Of a DNA stretch of 23,522 bases, positions 15,340 to 22,239 are shown one piece after another. The position numbers were made by a program, and so were the translations under genes. The stretch comes from Actinomycetes bacterium (lineage in GTDB: Bacteria; Actinomycetota; Actinomycetes; Actinomycetales; Microbacteriaceae): assembly GCA_023428065.1 (NCBI GenBank), contig JAEYZI010000024.1, positions 1 to 23,522 of the forward strand. Direction: 5' to 3'. The notes beneath the pieces are model-generated. The model made no database searches. It saw nothing but the letters and a program-made list of their open reading frames with translations, and was not told the DNA's origin. The first letter of the stretch is position 1, and each line of letters begins with the position of its first letter.

Positions 15340-15362
15340 TAGAATCGCGACAACAAGAGGAG
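15340..15362 (+). promoter_or_regulatory. -10 box and ribosome site of the TetR gene
   Basis: TAGAAT (15340-15345) is a good -10 box, and AAGAGGAG (15355-15362) is a strong ribosome site 6 nt before the GTG at 15369. This decides the start over an upstream in-frame extension. No clear -35 is visible in the 80-bp divergent gap. Confidence 0.55.
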
Positions 15363-15368
15363 TTGACC

Positions 15369-16016
15369 GTGCCCCAGATTCTGGCTGCCGCCCGCGATGC
15401 CCACGCGAGCCTGATCCGCAATGAGCCCATGCAGGCCCGCAGCGCCGCGCGGCTGACCGCGCTCCTGGACGCCGCCGCGGCGGTCGTCGCCGAGATCGGT
15501 TACGAGCGCCTCACGACCGCGATGGTCGCGGAGGGCGCGGGCGCCTCGATCGGCACCGTCTACCGGTACTTCCCCGACCGCATCGCGGTGCTCCAGAGTC
15601 TCGCCGCGCGCAACGAGGAGCGCCTCACCGAGCGCCTCCTGCAGGTCGTGGCCGACCCCGCCCACGACGACTGGTACGCCGCGCTCTCGGCGTCGTTCGA
15701 CGTGCTCGTGGAGTTCTTCCGCGACGAGGTGGGCTTCGCCTCGCTGCGTCTCGGCGACGTCATCGACCTGCGCCCGGCCGAGGGCGAGCCCCGCAACTCC
15801 GTCATCGCCCGCACGATCTTCGACGCGCTCGCGGAGCGGTTCGGCGTGGAGGACGACGAGCGCGCCCGACAGGGCTTCGAGCTCGCGATCGAGGCGGCCG
15901 ACGCGCTCGTCGCTCGCGCCTTCGCGCGCGACCCCCAGGGCGACGCCGAGCGCCTCGACGCCGCGCGCGCCGCGATGCGGTCGGTGCTCGCGGACTACCT
16001 GCCCATCCCGCGCTGA
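15369..16016 (+). CDS. TetR-family transcriptional regulator
   Basis: One-component repressor of 215 residues. The N-terminal domain (about 20-68) shows the TetR helix-turn-helix: LTALLDAAAAVVAEIGYERL, then TTAMVAEGAGASIGTVYRYFPDRIAVLQSL, with the signature G-T-V-Y-R-Y-F-P-D. The C-terminal half is an all-helical ligand and dimer domain without a recognisable ligand pocket. It is divergent from the App1-domain gene and lies upstream of the compatible-solute importer operon in the same orientation. It could control either neighbour or itself; a 26-bp inverted repeat after its stop is a candidate site or terminator. Confidence 0.93.
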   Translation: MPQILAAARDAHASLIRNEPMQARSAARLTALLDAAAAVVAEIGYERLTTAMVAEGAGASIGTVYRYFPDRIAVLQSLAARNEERLTERLLQVVADPAHDDWYAALSASFDVLVEFFRDEVGFASLRLGDVIDLRPAEGEPRNSVIARTIFDALAERFGVEDDERARQGFELAIEAADALVARAFARDPQGDAERLDAARAAMRSVLADYLPIPR

Positions 16017-16028
16017 TCCCGAGCTGAC

Positions 16029-16054
16029 CACGTGCGCCGATACCGGCGCATGTG
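16029..16054. promoter_or_regulatory. 26-bp imperfect palindrome between tetR and the importer operon
   Basis: TGCGCCG (16033-16039) and CGGCGCA (16044-16050) pair around ATAC. A G-T wobble plus CAC/GTG extend the arms to 11 bp on each side. It stands 12 bp after the TetR stop and about 90 bp before the ATPase gene. It may be the TetR terminator or a TetR operator for the importer; sequence alone does not decide. Confidence 0.5.
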
Positions 16055-16105
16055 GATTCCCGCAAGCCCCAGCGTCGGTGGCCGCTCGTACGCTTGAGTG
16101 GTCGT

Positions 16106-16130
16106 GGACCGGTCAGTCTCGTGCCGGTCC
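16106..16130 (+). repeat. Leader hairpin before the importer ATPase gene
   Basis: GGACCGG (16106-16112) and CCGGTCC (16124-16130) form a perfect 7-bp stem with an 11-nt loop, just upstream of the GAGGGG ribosome site (about 16134-16139) of the ATPase gene. It could affect initiation or be part of the promoter region. No known riboswitch fits. Confidence 0.4.
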
Positions 16131-16144
16131 GGCGAGGGGCGGGC

Positions 16145-16966
16145 ATGATCGAGTTCCGGTCGGTGACCAAGCGGTATCCCGACGGCACCGTGGCGGTCGA
16201 CGACGTGAGTCTCGTGGTGCCCGCGCGGAAGACCACCGTGCTCGTGGGCTCCTCGGGCAGCGGCAAGACGACGCTGCTGCGCATGATCAACCGCATGGTC
16301 GACCCCACCTCGGGCTCGATCGAGATCGACGGCGAGAGCATCCTCGACCGCGACCCCGTGAAGCTGCGCCGCAGCATCGGCTACGTCATGCAGAACGGCG
16401 GGCTCCTGCCGCACCTCACGGTCGTCGACAACGTCGCGACCGTTCCCGTGCTCAACGGCGTGCCGCGTCGCGAGGCGCGTGAGCGCGCACTCGAGCTGCT
16501 CGACACCGTGGGCCTCGACCGCTCCCTCGCGCGGCGCTACCCGAGCCAGCTCTCGGGCGGCCAGCAGCAGCGCGTCGGGGTCGCGCGCGGTCTCGCGGCC
16601 GACCCGAACATCCTGCTCATGGACGAGCCGTTCGGCGCGGTCGACCCCATCGTGCGCGCCGAGCTCCAGCAGGAGACCATCCGCCTGCAGCGCGAGCTCG
16701 ACAAGACGGTCGTGTTCGTCACGCACGACGTCGACGAGGCCTTCCTGCTCGGCGACCAGGTCGTGATCCTCGAGACGGGCGCCCGCATCGCCCAGCTCGG
16801 CTCGCCGTCGGAGATCATCGAGGCGCCCGCGAGCGAGTTCGTCGCCTCGTTCATCGGCGCAGAGCGGGGCTCGCGCGCGCTCCGCGCGAAGAGCACGCCC
16901 CGCGGCACCGTGCTCGTCGACTCGGAGGGGCGCACGCAGGGCGTGCTCGTCGAAGGCGGCGCATGA
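16145..16966 (+). CDS. Compatible-solute ABC importer ATPase, OpuCA/ProV-like without CBS domains
   Basis: ATP-binding subunit of a glycine betaine/carnitine/choline-type importer, 273 residues. Walker A is GSSGSGKTT (35-43, Lys41), Q-loop YVMQNGGLLPHLTV, signature LSGGQQQRVGVARGLA, Walker B ILLMDEPFGAVDPI and H-loop VFVTHDVDEA. The MQ-G-LLPH and DP-VR-LQ wording is typical of the OpuCA/ProV group. OpuCA and ProV are usually about 380-400 residues with tandem CBS domains; this protein stops after about 40 residues beyond the nucleotide-binding core and has none. GAGGGG precedes the ATG. Its stop overlaps the next start as ATGA. It energises the two permeases downstream. Confidence 0.93.
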   Translation: MIEFRSVTKRYPDGTVAVDDVSLVVPARKTTVLVGSSGSGKTTLLRMINRMVDPTSGSIEIDGESILDRDPVKLRRSIGYVMQNGGLLPHLTVVDNVATVPVLNGVPRREARERALELLDTVGLDRSLARRYPSQLSGGQQQRVGVARGLAADPNILLMDEPFGAVDPIVRAELQQETIRLQRELDKTVVFVTHDVDEAFLLGDQVVILETGARIAQLGSPSEIIEAPASEFVASFIGAERGSRALRAKSTPRGTVLVDSEGRTQGVLVEGGA

Positions 16967-17652
16967 CCTGGGTGCTCGCGAACCTCGACCTCATCGGGCA
17001 GCTCGCGCTCGAGCACCTGCGGCAGAGCCTGCTGCCGATCGTGCTGGGCTTCGTGATCGCGATCCCGCTCGGCTGGGTCGCCTTCCGCTTCCGGCTCACG
17101 CGCGGCATCGTGCTCACGGTGGCGGGACTGCTCTACACGATCCCGTCGCTCGCGCTCTTCGCGATCCTGCCGACCGTCTTCGGCATCGGCTTCCTCTCCG
17201 AGGCGAACCTCGTGATCGCGCTCACGATCTACGCCGTCGCGATCATGGCGCGCGCGATCTCGGATGCGCTCGGCTCGGTCGACCCGGACGTGCGGCAGGC
17301 GGCCGTCGCGATGGGGTACGGCCCGTGGCGGCGATTCTGGACCGTCGAGTTCCCGCTCGCCGGCCCCGTCGTGCTCGCGGGACTGCGCGTCGCGGCGGTC
17401 TCCACGATCGCCCTCGCGACGGTCGGCATCCTCATCGGCGTCGACAACCTCGGCTACCTCTTCACGAACGGCCTGCAGCGGCGCATCATCGCCGAGGTGC
17501 TCGCGGGGGTCGTGACGGTCATGGCGATCGCGATCGTCGTCGACGTGCTGCTCGTGCTCGCGGGGCGCCTCCTCATGCCCTGGGCGCGTCGCCGCGATCG
17601 GCGTCGGGTCCGGCGCATGGCGCTGCGGGTCGCCGCGGAGGTGCGGTCGTGA
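16963..17652 (+). CDS. Compatible-solute ABC importer permease (OpuCB/ProW-like)
   Basis: Membrane subunit of 229 residues with about five or six transmembrane segments, starting at SLLPIVLGFVIAIPLGWVAF. Family features are LLYTIPSLALFAILPTVFGIG, the EAA-type loop DPDVRQAAVAMGYGPWRRFWTVEFPLA and GVDNLGYLFTNGLQRR. The ATG overlaps the ATPase stop by 4 nt. It is one of two non-identical permeases that would pair to form the pore. The C-terminus is strongly basic (RRRDRRRVRR), probably cytoplasmic. Confidence 0.92.
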   Translation: MTWVLANLDLIGQLALEHLRQSLLPIVLGFVIAIPLGWVAFRFRLTRGIVLTVAGLLYTIPSLALFAILPTVFGIGFLSEANLVIALTIYAVAIMARAISDALGSVDPDVRQAAVAMGYGPWRRFWTVEFPLAGPVVLAGLRVAAVSTIALATVGILIGVDNLGYLFTNGLQRRIIAEVLAGVVTVMAIAIVVDVLLVLAGRLLMPWARRRDRRRVRRMALRVAAEVRS

Positions 17653-18383
17653 ACCTCTTCGCCGAGGCGTTCGCCTGGATCTTCGCCCCCGAGCGGCTCG
17701 GCGGGTCGCATCCGCTGCCCGAGGCGATCGGGGAGCACCTGTTCTACACCTTCCTCTCGGTGCTCATCGCCGCCCTCATCGCCATCCCGCTCGGGTGGTG
17801 GATCGGGCACACGGGTCGCGGCCGCGAGGTCGCCGTGACGGTGTCGGGCGCGGCGCGCGCGCTGCCCTCGTTCGGTCTGCTCCTGCTGCTCGTGCTCGTC
17901 TTCGGCGTGCTGCACAAGCCGGAGGCGGCGGTCACGACCTTCGTGCTGCTCGCGATCCCGTCGATCCTCGCGGGCGCCTACGCGGGGTTCGAGGCGATCG
18001 ACCGCGCCGTGATCGACGCGGGCCGCGCGATGGGCATGACGGAATGGCAGGTCGTGTGGCGCATCGAGGTGCCGCTCGGCCTGCCGCTCCTCATCGGGGG
18101 CCTCCGCTCGGCCGTGCTCCAGGTCGTCGCGACCGTCACGATCGCGGCCTACGTCAACCTCGGCGGCGTCGGCTACTACATCATCCAGGGCGTGCCCCTG
18201 CGGCGCTTCGATCAGATCCTCGGCGGCGCCCTCGTCGTCGTCGCGCTCGCCCTCCTGCTCGACGGGCTCTTCGCCCTCGTCCAGCGCCTCGTCGTCCCGC
18301 GCGGGGTCACCGCGGGCCGCACCTCCGACGTCCGCACGGCGCCGTCCCGGCGACGCGCGGTGGTGGAACCGTCCACCCAGTGA
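17649..18383 (+). CDS. Compatible-solute ABC importer permease (OpuCD/ProZ-like)
   Basis: Second membrane subunit, 244 residues, with hydrophobic segments including LFYTFLSVLIAALIAIPLGWW, LPSFGLLLLLVLVFGVL, AVTTFVLLAIPSILAGAYAG and LVVVALALLLDGLFALVQ. The EAA-type loop is DRAVIDAGRAMGMTEWQVVWRIEVPLGLP. The GTG at 17649 is chosen because it overlaps the previous stop as GTGA; the reading frame remains open upstream but without family similarity. It pairs with the preceding permease. The gap to the binding-protein gene is 17 bp and carries its ribosome site. Confidence 0.92.
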   Translation: MNLFAEAFAWIFAPERLGGSHPLPEAIGEHLFYTFLSVLIAALIAIPLGWWIGHTGRGREVAVTVSGAARALPSFGLLLLLVLVFGVLHKPEAAVTTFVLLAIPSILAGAYAGFEAIDRAVIDAGRAMGMTEWQVVWRIEVPLGLPLLIGGLRSAVLQVVATVTIAAYVNLGGVGYYIIQGVPLRRFDQILGGALVVVALALLLDGLFALVQRLVVPRGVTAGRTSDVRTAPSRRRAVVEPSTQ

Positions 18384-18400
18384 AGAGAGAAGAGAACGAC

Positions 18401-19324
18401 ATGTTCACAGCACGGAACAAGGGCCGGCTCGCACTCGGTGCGGCCGCGGTGGGGGCGGCATTGGCCCTCTCAGGGTGCGCATCCGGAGACCCCCTGAACC
18501 CGGGCGACGGTGATACGCGCGGCACCGAGAGCTCCACGATCGTCGTCGGCTCGCAGGCCTACTACTCGAACGAGATCATCGCCGAGATCTACGCCCAGGC
18601 GCTCGAGGACGCGGGCTTCACGGTCGAGCGGCAGTTCGGCATCGGCCAGCGCGACGCCTACCTGCCCGCCCTCGAGGACGGATCGGTCGACCTGTTCCCC
18701 GAGTACACCGGCAACCTCCTGCAGTTCTACGACCCCGACACGACAGCCACGAGCGCCGACGACGTCTACGCGGCGCTCCAGGACGCGCTCCCCGACGGCC
18801 TCACGGTGCTCGAGCAGTCGCCCGCGACGGATCAGGACTCCTACAACGTCACGAAGGAGTTCGCCGAGGAGAACGGGCTCACGAGCCTCGACGACCTCGC
18901 CTCGGTCGACGTGGCGCTCGTGCTGGGCGGCCCGCCGGAGCTCGAGGAGCGCCCCTACGGTCCGAAGGGCCTCAAGGAGCTCTACGGCGTCGACGTCGAG
19001 TTCCAGGCGACGGGTGACACGACCGTCGAGGACCTCCTCGCGGGCACGGTCAACATCGCCAACGTCTACAGCGCCGACCCCCGCATCCAGACCGACGACC
19101 TCGTGACGCTCGACGACCCGAAGGCGCTCTTCCGCGCCTCGAACGTCGTGCCGCTCGTGAACGCCGACATCGCCGACGAGATCGCGGACGTCATCAACGC
19201 CGTGAGCGCGAAGCTCACGCCCGAGGGGCTCGTCGCGCTCAACGTGCGCTCGACCGTCGACGAGGAGTCGACGCCCGACATCGCGAAGGCGTGGCTCGTC
19301 GAGCAGGGGCTCGTCGAGGGCTGA
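18401..19324 (+). CDS. Glycine betaine/carnitine-type binding lipoprotein (OpuCC/ProX-like)
   Basis: Extracellular binding lipoprotein of 307 residues. The signal peptide ends in lipobox ALSGC. The mature domain has the quaternary-amine-binding pattern: TIVVGSQAYYSNEIIAEIYA, RQFGIGQRDAYLPALEDGSVDLFPEYTGNLL, a VLGGPPELEERPYGPKGL middle segment and DLLAGTVNIANVYSADPRI. The tyrosines and EYTGN segment are consistent with an aromatic ligand cage. The ATG at 18401 follows a purine-rich AGAGAGAAGAGAA stretch. It is last in the four-gene operon; a bidirectional hairpin follows. The exact osmolyte (betaine, choline, carnitine, proline betaine) is unresolved. Confidence 0.93.
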   Translation: MFTARNKGRLALGAAAVGAALALSGCASGDPLNPGDGDTRGTESSTIVVGSQAYYSNEIIAEIYAQALEDAGFTVERQFGIGQRDAYLPALEDGSVDLFPEYTGNLLQFYDPDTTATSADDVYAALQDALPDGLTVLEQSPATDQDSYNVTKEFAEENGLTSLDDLASVDVALVLGGPPELEERPYGPKGLKELYGVDVEFQATGDTTVEDLLAGTVNIANVYSADPRIQTDDLVTLDDPKALFRASNVVPLVNADIADEIADVINAVSAKLTPEGLVALNVRSTVDEESTPDIAKAWLVEQGLVEG

Positions 19325-19330
19325 GAGCGT

Positions 19331-19369
19331 GGCGGTCGGGGGGACCCGAGCGGGCACCCCTCGACCGCC
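19331..19369. terminator. Bidirectional hairpin terminator between convergent genes
   Basis: GGCGGTC (19331-19337) pairs with GACCGCC (19363-19369), and an inner GGGG/CCCC extends the stem across a small bulge. It lies in the 48-bp gap between the convergent stops of the binding-protein gene (19324) and the DedA gene (19373), so it can serve both strands. No U-tract is seen. Confidence 0.65.
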
Positions 19370-19372
19370 GCG

Positions 19373-20062
19373 TCACTCGTCGGGCGACTCCATCGTGTTG
19401 GCGTCGCCGTCGCCCGGGCGCGACCAGTGGCGCGCTTCGGAGCGCTCGAGGAGCTTCTTCACGACGACCACCGCGACGAGGAACACGACGATCGCGGCGA
19501 CGAACACGTAGCCGGCCCAGTGCAGCTGGTCGGCGAGCTCGCGGTAGGAACCCGCGGCCACCGATCCGACCGTCACGTAGGCGAAGGCCCACAGCACGCA
19601 CGCGGGCGCCGTCCACGAGATGAAGCGCCGGTAGCTCATGGTGCTCATGCCGACCGTGAGCGGCACGAGCGAGTGCAGCACGGGCAGGAACCGCGAGATG
19701 AAGACCGCGATGCCCCCGCGCCGGTCGACGTAGTTCTCCGCCCGCTGCCAGTTGTGCTCGCCGAGCCGGCGGCCGAGCCGCGAATGGCGGATACGGGGGC
19801 CGAAGAAGCGCCCGAGCGCGAAGCCGATCGACTCCCCGCCGAGTGCGCCGAGCACGACGGCGACGACGAGCGCCAGATACTCGACGGGCGAGTCGACGGC
19901 CGTCGCCGCGACGATGACGACCGTGTCGCCGGGCACGATGAGCCCCACGAGCACCGACGTCTCGAGCAGGATGCCGACGCCCGCGAGGAGCGTGCGCAGC
20001 ACGGGGTCGACCGACTGCACGGCGTCGAGCACCGCCGTGAGCACATCGTTGAACCAGTTCAC
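19373..20062 (-). CDS. DedA/VTT-family membrane protein
   Basis: Integral membrane protein of the DedA family (flippase-like VTT domain), 229 residues. Characteristic segments are LETSVLVGLIVPGDTVVIVAA, a GALGGESIGFALGRFFGPRI segment with its conserved Glu, WQRAENYVDRRGGIAVFISRFLPVLHSLVPLTVG and YRRFISWTAPACVLWAFAY. The C-terminal part adds a further helix (YVFVAAIVVFLVAVVVVKKL) and a charged tail. Some family members transport undecaprenyl phosphate or phospholipids across the membrane; this one's substrate is unknown. The GTG at 20062 overlaps the pabC stop as GTGA, implying translational coupling, although no functional link between folate synthesis and DedA is obvious. Confidence 0.92.
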   Translation of the reverse strand: MNWFNDVLTAVLDAVQSVDPVLRTLLAGVGILLETSVLVGLIVPGDTVVIVAATAVDSPVEYLALVVAVVLGALGGESIGFALGRFFGPRIRHSRLGRRLGEHNWQRAENYVDRRGGIAVFISRFLPVLHSLVPLTVGMSTMSYRRFISWTAPACVLWAFAYVTVGSVAAGSYRELADQLHWAGYVFVAAIVVFLVAVVVVKKLLERSEARHWSRPGDGDANTMESPDE

Positions 20063-20889
20063 CGCGCGGCGCCGCCCTGGGGTTCGGGGAGCGGGCGTCG
20101 CAGCGCGTCCATGCGCAGCCGCCAGCGCGAGAGGCGCCCCGGCTCCTCCGCGGTCGCGGGCGGTCCGCCCTGCCACGCCGTGACGATCCGGATGCCGTGC
20201 ACCGCGTTGAGCGCCCACACCTCGAGCCCGTCGAGCTCCTCGGGGCGCACCCGACGCTCCTCGACGTCGATCCCGAGCGCCGTCGCGAGGGCCGCGACGG
20301 TGCGTTCGGTCGTCGAGGGGACGCGGTCGAGGCTCCGGTCGACGAGGCACAGCGTGCCGCCCTCCCACCACACGATGCTCGTCGTCGACCCCTCGACGAC
20401 GTGGCCGTCGCCCGTCACGATGACGGCCTCGTCGGCGCCTCGGCGTTGGGCCTCGGTGCGCAGTCGCACCATCGAGGCGAGGTCGGGGCCCTTGATCGTC
20501 GGGGCCGTGCGGGGATCACGCCCCGTGTGGGTCGTGAGCACGAGCGAGCGCTGCAGCGTGGGGGCCTCCCGGAGCCGGAAGAGCAGCTGCGGCGCCTCCA
20601 GCTGCACGCGCAGCTCGACCCGCGGGAACCACGTCCCGTGGCGCGGGATGCTCGCGATCGCCGCGTCCCAGAAGGGCTCCAGGTCGAGCTCCCGCGCGCG
20701 CGAGCGGGGGATCGAGGTGAAGAACCGCTCGCGATGCAGGTCGAGCCCGCGCACGGTGCCCTCCTCGACGAGCCACGAGTCCGCCACCTCGACGATGGCG
20801 GGTGCGATGTCGCAGTCCTCGCGCGCCACGAGCGCGCCGCGCTGCCATACCGACGTCGTCGCGACGGGGGCCGAGGGGGGCGCGCTCAT
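20059..20889 (-). CDS. pabC: Class IV aminotransferase, probable aminodeoxychorismate lyase
   Basis: PLP enzyme of fold type IV, 276 residues, expected to convert 4-amino-4-deoxychorismate to p-aminobenzoate and pyruvate for folate. Lys133 in TIKGPDLASMV is the likely PLP lysine. ADEAVIVTGDGHVVEGSTTSIVWW carries the conserved Glu and the cofactor phosphate-binding region, and LNAVHGIRIV is a typical C-terminal element. The pabC call rests largely on the divergent pabB-type gene starting 11 bp away; branched-chain aminotransferase-like activity is a less likely alternative. The ATG at 20889 has no ribosome site and fits a leaderless start. The gene is coupled to the DedA gene downstream. Confidence 0.88.
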   Translation of the reverse strand: MSAPPSAPVATTSVWQRGALVAREDCDIAPAIVEVADSWLVEEGTVRGLDLHRERFFTSIPRSRARELDLEPFWDAAIASIPRHGTWFPRVELRVQLEAPQLLFRLREAPTLQRSLVLTTHTGRDPRTAPTIKGPDLASMVRLRTEAQRRGADEAVIVTGDGHVVEGSTTSIVWWEGGTLCLVDRSLDRVPSTTERTVAALATALGIDVEERRVRPEELDGLEVWALNAVHGIRIVTAWQGGPPATAEEPGRLSRWRLRMDALRRPLPEPQGGAAR

Positions 20890-20903
20890 AGACTCAGGCT
20901 ATG
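20887..20903. promoter_or_regulatory. Mirror-symmetric divergent leaderless promoter of pabC and pabB
   Basis: The 17-bp CATAGACTCAGGCTATG is an inverted repeat with one mismatched arm pair and includes both start codons. Rightwards, TAGACT (20889-20894) ends 6 nt before the pabB ATG at 20901. Leftwards, TAGCCT (20901-20896 on the complement) ends 6 nt before the pabC ATG at 20889. Both are TAnnnT boxes at leaderless spacing, each sharing two bases with the other gene's start codon. Neither gene has room for a ribosome site. Confidence 0.65.
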
Positions 20904-22208
20904 CGTCTCCGGCTCCTGCGGCATCCGCTCGGAGACGGACACGATGCGCGCACGCTCTTCGCCGCCCTGCACCCCGAGGGCGACGCGTTCTGGCTCGATT
21001 CGGGGCCGGGCGGGCGGGCGTTCCTCGGCACGGGGGAGCGGGTCGTGCCGGCTCCGGGGGAGGTGTTCGCCACGCTGCGCGCCGAGCTCGCGGAGCTGCG
21101 CTGGGCGGAGCCGCTCGGCGCCGTCCCGCTCGGCCTCGTCGGGTGGCTCGGCTACGAGCTGCGCGGCGAGACGGCCGGCATGGAGGTCGCCGCGCGCGGC
21201 CCGCATCCGGATGCCGCCTTCCTGCGCGTGGACCGCCTCGTCGTCGTCGAGGGCGACGGCTCCGCCGAGCTGCTCGCGCTCGGCGAGGCGTGGGAGGGGC
21301 CGCTCGCGGCCTGGCGCGACGAGGTGGCGCGGACGGCCGCCCTCCCGCCGCGTGCCGCACCTCCGGAAAGCCCCGACACGGCGCGACGACCGGTGGCCTG
21401 GCGCGACACCCCCGAGCGCTACCTCGCGAACATCGAGGCGTGCCGCGACGCGATCCGCGAGGGGGAGGCCTACCAGCTCTGCCTCACGACCGAGGCGCGC
21501 GTCGAGGGGACGTTCGACGCGCTCGAGGTGTTCGACGCTGTGCGCGCGTCGAGCGCGACGCACCACGGGGGCCTCCTCCGCATCGGCGACACGGCGCTCG
21601 TCTCGGCCTCTCCCGAGCGCTTCCTCGAGGTCACGCCCGAGGGGCTCGTGCGCACGAGCCCCATCAAGGGCACCCGACCGCGGGGCCGCGGCGACGCGGA
21701 GGACGCGCGGCTGCGCGCCGAGCTCGTCGAGAGCGAGAAGGAGCGCGCCGAGAACCTCATGATCGTCGACCTCATGCGCAACGACCTGTCGCGCGTGTGC
21801 GAGACGGGCTCGGTCGCCGTCACGCGGCTGCTCGAGGTCGAGTCGTACGCGCACGTGCACCAGCTCGTGTCGACGATCGAGGGTCGGCTGCGCGAGGGTC
21901 TCGGCGCCGTCGACGCGGTCACGGCGTGCTTCCCGGCGGGGTCGATGACGGGCGCACCCAAGCGGCGCGCGATGGAGCTGCTCGAGCGGCTCGAGGCGCG
22001 CCCCCGCGGCCCCTACGCGGGCGCCTTCGGCTACCTCGCCGCCGACGGCACCGCCGACCTCGCCATGACGATCCGCACGATCGTGATCGACCCGCGCGGC
22101 GCATCCGTCGGCGCGGGCGGGGGCATCACGGCGCTCTCCGAGCCGGATGCCGAGCTCGCCGAGGCGCGCCTCAAGGCCGCCGCGCTGCTCGCCGCGCTCC
22201 GCGCGTGA
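20901..22208 (+). CDS. pabB: Aminodeoxychorismate synthase component I
   Basis: Chorismate-using enzyme of 435 residues that with a glutaminase (PabA, not in this window) forms 4-amino-4-deoxychorismate. The chorismate-binding domain occupies about 165-430: YLANIEACRDAIREGEAYQLCLT, SPERFLEV, SPIKGTRPRG, ENLMIVDLMRNDLSRV, SYAHVHQLVSTIEGRL, FPAGSMTGAPKRRAMELL and GAGGGITALSEP. Lys256 in PIKGT is the covalent-catalysis lysine of PabB; anthranilate synthase TrpE has PIAGT, so PabB is favoured over TrpE. The N-terminal part holds VGWLGYELRGE. The ATG at 20901 appears leaderless. YaeQ follows after 31 bp. Confidence 0.93.
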   Translation: MRLRLLRHPLGDGHDARTLFAALHPEGDAFWLDSGPGGRAFLGTGERVVPAPGEVFATLRAELAELRWAEPLGAVPLGLVGWLGYELRGETAGMEVAARGPHPDAAFLRVDRLVVVEGDGSAELLALGEAWEGPLAAWRDEVARTAALPPRAAPPESPDTARRPVAWRDTPERYLANIEACRDAIREGEAYQLCLTTEARVEGTFDALEVFDAVRASSATHHGGLLRIGDTALVSASPERFLEVTPEGLVRTSPIKGTRPRGRGDAEDARLRAELVESEKERAENLMIVDLMRNDLSRVCETGSVAVTRLLEVESYAHVHQLVSTIEGRLREGLGAVDAVTACFPAGSMTGAPKRRAMELLERLEARPRGPYAGAFGYLAADGTADLAMTIRTIVIDPRGASVGAGGGITALSEPDAELAEARLKAAALLAALRA

Positions 22209-22225
22209 CGCCTCCCGCATCCGCG

Positions 22226-22231
22226 TAGGCT
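22226..22231 (+). promoter_or_regulatory. Candidate leaderless -10 box of yaeQ
   Basis: TAGGCT (22226-22231) ends 8 nt before the ATG at 22240. It fits TAnnnT at leaderless spacing. GGGGG just before the ATG is a poor ribosome site. Confidence 0.4.
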
Positions 22232-22239
22232 CGGGGGTC

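Noticed and set aside
20901..22208. TrpE (anthranilate synthase component I) instead of PabB
   Set aside because: PIKGT with the catalytic lysine, rather than PIAGT, and the divergent pabC favour PabB.
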